NCBI GenBank assembly: GCA_032622095.1
Contig: CP136064.1
Coordinates: 276,979,614-277,043,613, forward strand
DNA: 64,000 bases
From: Siphonodentalium dalli
Lineage: Eukaryota > Mollusca > Scaphopoda > Gadilida > Siphonodentaliidae
Direction: 5' to 3'
The notes beneath the pieces are model-generated. The model saw nothing but the letters and a program-made list of their open reading frames with translations. It made no database searches and was not told the DNA's origin. Below, piece after piece: positions 58,767 to 64,000 of this stretch (its first letter is position 1; every line of letters begins with the position of its first letter). The translations under genes and the position numbers were made by a program.

Positions 58767-59056
58767 TTAAAGGTACTCAATCCGATCGGACGCTCCTAAA
58801 TTACTATTTCTTTGGCTTCGGGGTTAAAATATATTTGAATCGTGTCAAGGAACCTACCTGTCAAAGCTCAGCGTGATCAGATATAGATTTTTCAAGTTAG
58901 TTATTTAAATTCTTTCTGGGCCAGAAACTAGAGTTTAAACAGAAAAAATTGAATGGTAAATTATTACCGCTCGAGTTTTCTGTTTAAACCAATTAATAAC
59001 CCCGAAGCCAAAGAAATAGTAATTTAGGAGCGTCTGATCGGATTGAGTACCTTTAA
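58767..59056. mobile_element. MITE with 59-bp TIRs and TTAA ends
   Basis: Left TIR starts TTAAAGGTACTCAATCCGAT at 58767. Right TIR ends ATCGGATTGAGTACCTTTAA at 59056. Only one or two mismatches across ~59 bp. 290 bp, non-coding. Confidence 0.92.
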
Positions 59057-59656
59057 GCCAAACTCATTGGAAAAACAGTAAACAATATATGCAGGAAAAA
59101 AAAAATTGAGTTGCAGAAATTTTTTTTTGGTCCCGTCGACCACACATCCACCCCGGCATACGTGCCCTGAAACCCCCCCCCCCCACCCGCCGACTGGATT
59201 GAGAAATATTCAATTCTTTGCAAGAACAATTACATTATTTTTATCTGATGATTTCCCAATCATGAAGTAATGTGGATTAACTAGATTATGAACTGACAGC
59301 GGGTTGAGTGGGTCAATTACAATTAAATTTGGTGTGATTTCAATGCGATTATTGATTGCGCCAATAATTTTATCTTCGCCTTCCAGCGCAACGGAACATT
59401 TTCAGTGAACGATCCGATAGTTCCGAGTGTCCATTCGGAAGTAATGTAGTTTTCCATTGAAATTGATGTTTGTAAATAAATCACTTTGTTTAATTGTTAT
59501 ATATTCATCAAGAATTTGCTTGTGAATAATCATTGTAAATGCTGGTAAATGTGTTAAATATTGATGAATGCGTAGTTCCCAAATTGCAAACTAGAATCAA
59601 GCATGATGTGGTCATTTTTCCAAGAATTCTTTGAGCGCCCTGTAGGCCTATGTATT
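59057..59656. other. no gene seen
   Basis: A-run (59098), T-run (59121) and C-run (59168). No gene recognised. Confidence 0.4.
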
Positions 59657-60353
59657 TAGGGGCTTGTTACATGAGCGGGACAACTCGGTTAGCCGGGATA
59701 ACCCGGTCTGCCGGGTGCCTAGGTCCTCTGTGCTGACTGACTAAAATAATGGTGTGCTGTTACATGAGCCTCGTCAAACCGAGTTCGCTGGGACAACTCG
59801 GTTAGCTAGCTGGGACAACTCGGTTAGCTTTAGTTGGGACAACTCGGTTGACGTTGACTACCGAATTGTCCCAGCTAACCGAGTTGTCTCAGCTCACATA
59901 ACAGCATGATTGATTTGTCCCCGCAGACTGTGTCGTCTCGGCTAAGTGTACCTTCAGACGACCACGATACACATTGTAAGTGGAGGGATCGGGCCCGACG
60001 AGATCGTGGATAGTTTGTTCAGACGATTGCGATGTCACGTGCATTATTCTATCGTAGGTTGTTCTAAAGCATGTGATTGACTACCCTACGACCATTTCCA
60101 GCTACGATTTTTACATACACACGACTGCGATTACGTCGCAAGTGGATGTAACCAAGGATACGCCACGATATCGTATCTAAAATCAAACACTGTCTGATAT
60201 TATTTTTTGTTCTACGATTTAGACGTGAGCATGTGCACTCCATCTTCCTGTTACTTTCTATGACGAAAATCCTTCCACTTACGATTGAATCGTGGTCGTC
60301 TGAAGGTTCACTAACCGAGATGTCCCGGCTGATGTAACAATATAACAAGCCCA
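59657..60353. mobile_element. composite inverted-repeat element rich in GGGACAACTCGGTTAGC
   Basis: Ends GGGCTTGTTACATGAGC (59658) and its diverged complement (…AACAAGCCC, 60352). Inside are at least six copies of GACAACTCGGTTAGC-type motifs in both orientations (59687-59895). Confidence 0.7.
59938..60323. mobile_element. nested element with ACCTTCAGACGACCACGAT ends
   Basis: ACCTTCAGACGACCACGAT at ~59951 is mirrored by ATCGTGGTCGTCTGAAGGT ending ~60309. The inverted match extends outward through CTCGG(C/T)TA and inward through GTAAGTGGA. Non-coding interior. Confidence 0.75.
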
Positions 60354-61670
60354 CGCGAGGAAATTCTTAATTTATTTTATAAGTCAACAAGACAGGTAAA
60401 AAAATTGCTATCATGACTTCATTGTGTTAACAGTAGACACTGATAGAACCACATGAATAGTGGTCATTATATCAATGTGAAGACAAATATTTTGAGAATA
60501 TATGTCTGCCGAAAGATCATGAGGGAAACTAAAAGCTGCCTCGAGGTAATTTATTTTTTTAGGAAAATTATACGGGTAATCAGTTTGTATGCCGTAATTT
60601 TCTGCCTATATGACCTTACCTGTTTGGGTCCGTGGGCAGCAAGTAGACACAAGTGAGGCTCAGTGGTCGTGCAGCATGTGCTAATTTCATAATTTTCAAT
60701 AATTCGAAGATACGAATACTTGCAAATAATTTTTTGATTTGTAATTTGTGCATGATTAAAATAGGTCGTAAATATTGGGTCCATTTATTGAACGACGTGT
60801 AGTAATGTCCATATAAATAAAACATCATACAACTGTTGTTAGCATTAAAGTGATGTGAAACGTAAATTGAACCTCACAATTGAGTTCCCTGCGTTATTCT
60901 GTGGAAAGACTGAATAAAATAACCCCCATACACGAAATGCCCTAACCAGATATCAGTTTGTACTAATTATACGGCCACGTAACTAACTATTTACTTTCCC
61001 TCAATCGGGACGAATAATTCCACTGTAAACGCGAAATAAATACACAAACGAGTTGTCGTGTGCAGTCGCGGAAACACCCGAACACTTCCGACTTGGTCGG
61101 GATTGAGTCGGCTTTCGTTCTCAGAAAATAGCTTCCGTGGAGGGAGGCCGTTTGCTGGAATAGCGTAACATCAGCTTAATAAAACGAAAAACAAGCGGTA
61201 TAGTCAATTCGAATGGGAGGGATATAAAAGGAATTATTGCCTGAAATCACCAACGGAAGAACATTGACCGAGTTATGAAAGAATTATAATCAAAGTGGTC
61301 ATGATCGAGCAATGAACAACGGTAACAGTTGAAAATGTTACTATTTATAGAAATTTGTAATCGTTGCAGATCGTTGACCGATTTTATGATCGAACTACAG
61401 CAGGTACAGTCTCGTGCAGAAAGAGTTGTCTTACATGTGTATTTCAAACTGTTTAATTACCTGTGCAATGCTACATGTGTGCCATATTGCTATTCACTAT
61501 TCTAGTACAGACCGTATTTGTTTGGGACAGCGATAGTGATATAGATATCCATATGGAATTATGTTTTCTTCAATTTTTGAGTTTATATATGCCCAAATAA
61601 ATATACCATAAGATGGACTCAATCATTAATTGACAGTTAAAATTGGATGGAAGTAAAGAAGTGTTGTGTA
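60354..61670. other. no gene seen
   Basis: AT-rich non-coding DNA. No repeat of note. Confidence 0.4.
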
Positions 61671-62905
61671 TGTGCACTAAGTAAGCGCAATTGCTTTATG
61701 CTTAAGCGCAAATATTTGTATGCAAATAAATAATAAATGTAAAAAAGACTCCCATGTGATTTGCTCTAAACTCAAATTAACTCAGGCCATAAAACATTAC
61801 TCAAACATAGGTGAGGACTCCACCCAGATCCCATACTAAGATGGATGTTCAGACTGAGGAAACCAGTTGGAGATAGGTACATGTATTTGCTTAAGCATAA
61901 TTCATTTCAATTCCGCTTAAGTGTAAATGAAATCCACTTAAGCGTAAATGAGTTGCGCTTAACCGTAATTCATATACACCCCCATTGAACTCCACATACT
62001 CAAGCTGAAATGGATGCAACCACATTACTAATGCCAGTAAGTTAACATACATCAGATTATACAAATATACATATAAGGTAAGACAGCCGATGAAATTATT
62101 GCTCTTAATATAATTCCAATGTATTATGATAACGCATAAGTCAATTATGCTTAAGCGTAAAGGATTACATTAAGCGTAACTGATTTACGCTTAAATGCAA
62201 TTAGTTAATATAAAATGTGAAAATGAATCATTTGCGCTTAAGCGCAAGTATATGTCTATCAATATATTTGTGCTTAAGCGCAAATACCTAACACTCCCTT
62301 TATACTTCCCTCTGATTGTGAATGATAGAGTCCATCTCATAGTATATTATCATGGACCCATAGTAGTAGCCCCATATAATACTGAAACATTGAAGAAAAA
62401 ATATTTCCATATGCATATATCAGCATCTCTGTCCCTGGTGTCCCAAGAATTGGTGCCTCACTCCCAGAGCTCTAGTATATTTTATTAAAGGGACATCTCC
62501 TACACAGATATATACCATTTCCATGGCCATAAATATGGAATTCGGGGTTACTGGGGACTCGCTTCCCTCATATGGTGTACTTATGGACTTGAAATTGGGG
62601 GAAACCCCAATTTTCATATTATCAGCATCCCTGTCCCCAAGAATTTGTGTCTCCATCCCAGAGATCTAGTATATTTTATAAAAGAGATATATCCTGCACA
62701 TATCTCTACCATTTCCATGGTCATAAAAGAGATATTGGGGTTACTGGGGGGGGTGAATCCCTCATATGGTGGGTCTGTGCCATTTAAAATTAATTCAGGG
62801 GGGTGATATCAATGCATATTAATTTTTATTTGCGCAAATGATTTACACTGAAGCGCAAATGATAGATGTTATTTTGCGAAATATTTGCGCTTGATCGTAA
62901 ATGAA
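61671..62905. repeat. cluster of TTTACGCTTAAGCGCAAAT-like palindromic motifs
   Basis: More than ten variants of CGCTTAAGCG/GCTTAAGCGTAAAT occur, for example near 61678, 61700, 61890, 61915, 61937, 61957, 62148, 62165, 62186, 62235, 62272 and 62850-62890. They are unevenly spaced in both orientations. Confidence 0.8.
62415..62790. repeat. ~210-bp tandem duplication
   Basis: CAGCATC(T/C)CTGTCCC...CTAGTATATTTTAT...CATTTCCATGG(C/T)CATAAA...GGGGTTACTGGGG occurs at 62420 and 62625 with moderate divergence. Confidence 0.85.
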
Positions 62906-62935
62906 TAATAAATGTGAAATGGGTATCCCATATAT

Positions 62936-63718
62936 GAAATGCCGTATCTATATGCTATAGCGCGTATATCCTACAGGTCTGGGTGAACCACCGATCAATC
63001 AATAACAGCCCGATCGGGCTAAAGTAGACCGATCAGGCTAAAATAGACCGATCGTTCTTTCACAGCCAGCTTGAATCTTGGATAAAGGGAGTAGGCCTAC
63101 TCTAAATTGTTCTTTCAAGTGAAATAGGCCTCCCATACATGAAACGCCTTATCTATATACTATAGCGCGCATACCCTACAGGTCTGGGTGAACCATCGAT
63201 CAATCAATAATAGCCCGATCGGGCTAAAATAGACCGATCGGGCTAAAATAGACCGATCGGTCTTTCACAGCCAGCCTGAATCTTGGATAAAGGGAGTAGG
63301 CCTACTATAAATTGTTCTTTCAAGTGAAATAGGCCTCCCATACATGAAACGCCTTATCTATATACTATAGCGCGCATACCCTACAGGTCTGGGTGAACCA
63401 CCGATCAATCAATAATAGCCCGATCGGGCTAAAATAGACCGATCGGTCTTTCACAGCCAGCCTGAATCTTGGATAAAGGGAGTAGGCCTACTATAAATTG
63501 TTCTTTCAAGTGAAATAGGCCTCCCATACATAAAACGCCTTATCTATATCCTATAGTGCGCATATCCTACAGGTCTGGGTGAACCACCGATCAATCAATA
63601 ATAGCCCGATCGGGCTAAAATATACCGATCGGGCTAAAATAATCCCATCGGTCTTTCACAGCCAGCATGAATCTTGGATAAAGGGAGTAGGCCTAATCTA
63701 AATTGTTCTTTTAAGTTA
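62936..63718. repeat. four tandem units of ~205/186 bp
   Basis: Units start at 62936, 63141, 63346 and 63532 (GAAACGCCTTATCTATAT). Each holds the 14-bp palindrome AGCCCGATCGGGCT followed by one or two ~19-bp GCTAAAATAGACCGATCGG sub-repeats. The length difference is one sub-repeat. Confidence 0.93.
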
Positions 63719-64000
63719 CAACCATTTTTTTGTAAAAAAACTTATTCTTATTCATTTTGAAACTAATGAAAGACAATTTTGAAACTAATGAAAGACAATG
63801 TATAATTTTTTGCTGGTATATTCATCATAAATTTGAACAAATCTTCAAGCAAAAAAATTTTCAATATTCAAGAAATCTCTTACAACAGTGTCAGGAAGAC
63901 CAATCGATCTAGCTCAGCACGATTGGTCTATTGTGATGTCAAATATTATTGAAATATTGCTTATAATTTACATTTACAGAAGTCAATAATTCGCATGCAG
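63719..64000. other. no gene seen
   Basis: Only a short direct repeat TTTTGAAACTAATGAAAGACAA (63756 and 63777). Confidence 0.4.

Overview
The window looks like one stretch of transposon- and satellite-rich nuclear DNA from an animal, most likely a marine invertebrate. The lineage call is an inference from the element types: a CR1/Jockey-like LINE, a KIAA1958-like Crypton tyrosine recombinase, a Gypsy LTR element, hAT, a Polinton/adintovirus-like packaging ATPase, and many TTAA-flanked MITEs. I see no ordinary host gene, rRNA, functional tRNA or CRISPR array. Nearly every protein-coding signal belongs to a mobile element, and most are broken.

Layout. 1-2218: minus-strand LINE (endonuclease plus reverse transcriptase) cut by the window edge inside the catalytic YADD. 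4279-5886: minus-strand Crypton-type tyrosine recombinase with one in-frame stop, flanked by long hairpins. 6.8-9.1 kb: AT-rich DNA, a MITE and degenerate tandem repeats. 9107-17833: an element with ~2 kb terminal inverted repeats, TG...CA ends and a 6-bp target duplication (ATAGTG). It encodes a zinc-finger/P-loop ATPase of the virion-packaging (A32/FtsK-HerA-like) type. 18.58-39.23 kb: a 39-bp satellite array opened by two copies of a hAT-type element. The second copy is itself opened by a 12.2-kb Gypsy retrotransposon (22400-34647) with ~99% identical LTRs but a broken pol and no recognisable gag. 39.2-64 kb: no host gene seen. This part holds foldback elements, several MITE families, two LINE 3' fragments, a 36-bp satellite (51.1-52.1 kb), a 57-bp palindrome-bearing satellite (54.0-54.7 kb), a cluster of GCTTAAGC motifs and a 205-bp tandem repeat.

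The most unusual object is the 8.7-kb inverted-repeat element. Its ends and target duplication suggest integrase-type insertion, and its only recognisable gene is a packaging-type ATPase. The 3' end of that gene lies inside the terminal repeat, so a second copy of the C-terminus exists, and that copy shows the first has a nonsense change. The second unusual signal is a pair of near-perfect hairpins (3910-4074 and 42382-42523) in which CGAG/CTCG tetramers sit at mirror positions but all point the same way. Much of the long open reading frame content in 18-39, 51-52 and 54 kb is an artefact of satellite units of 39, 36 and 57 bp, all divisible by three.
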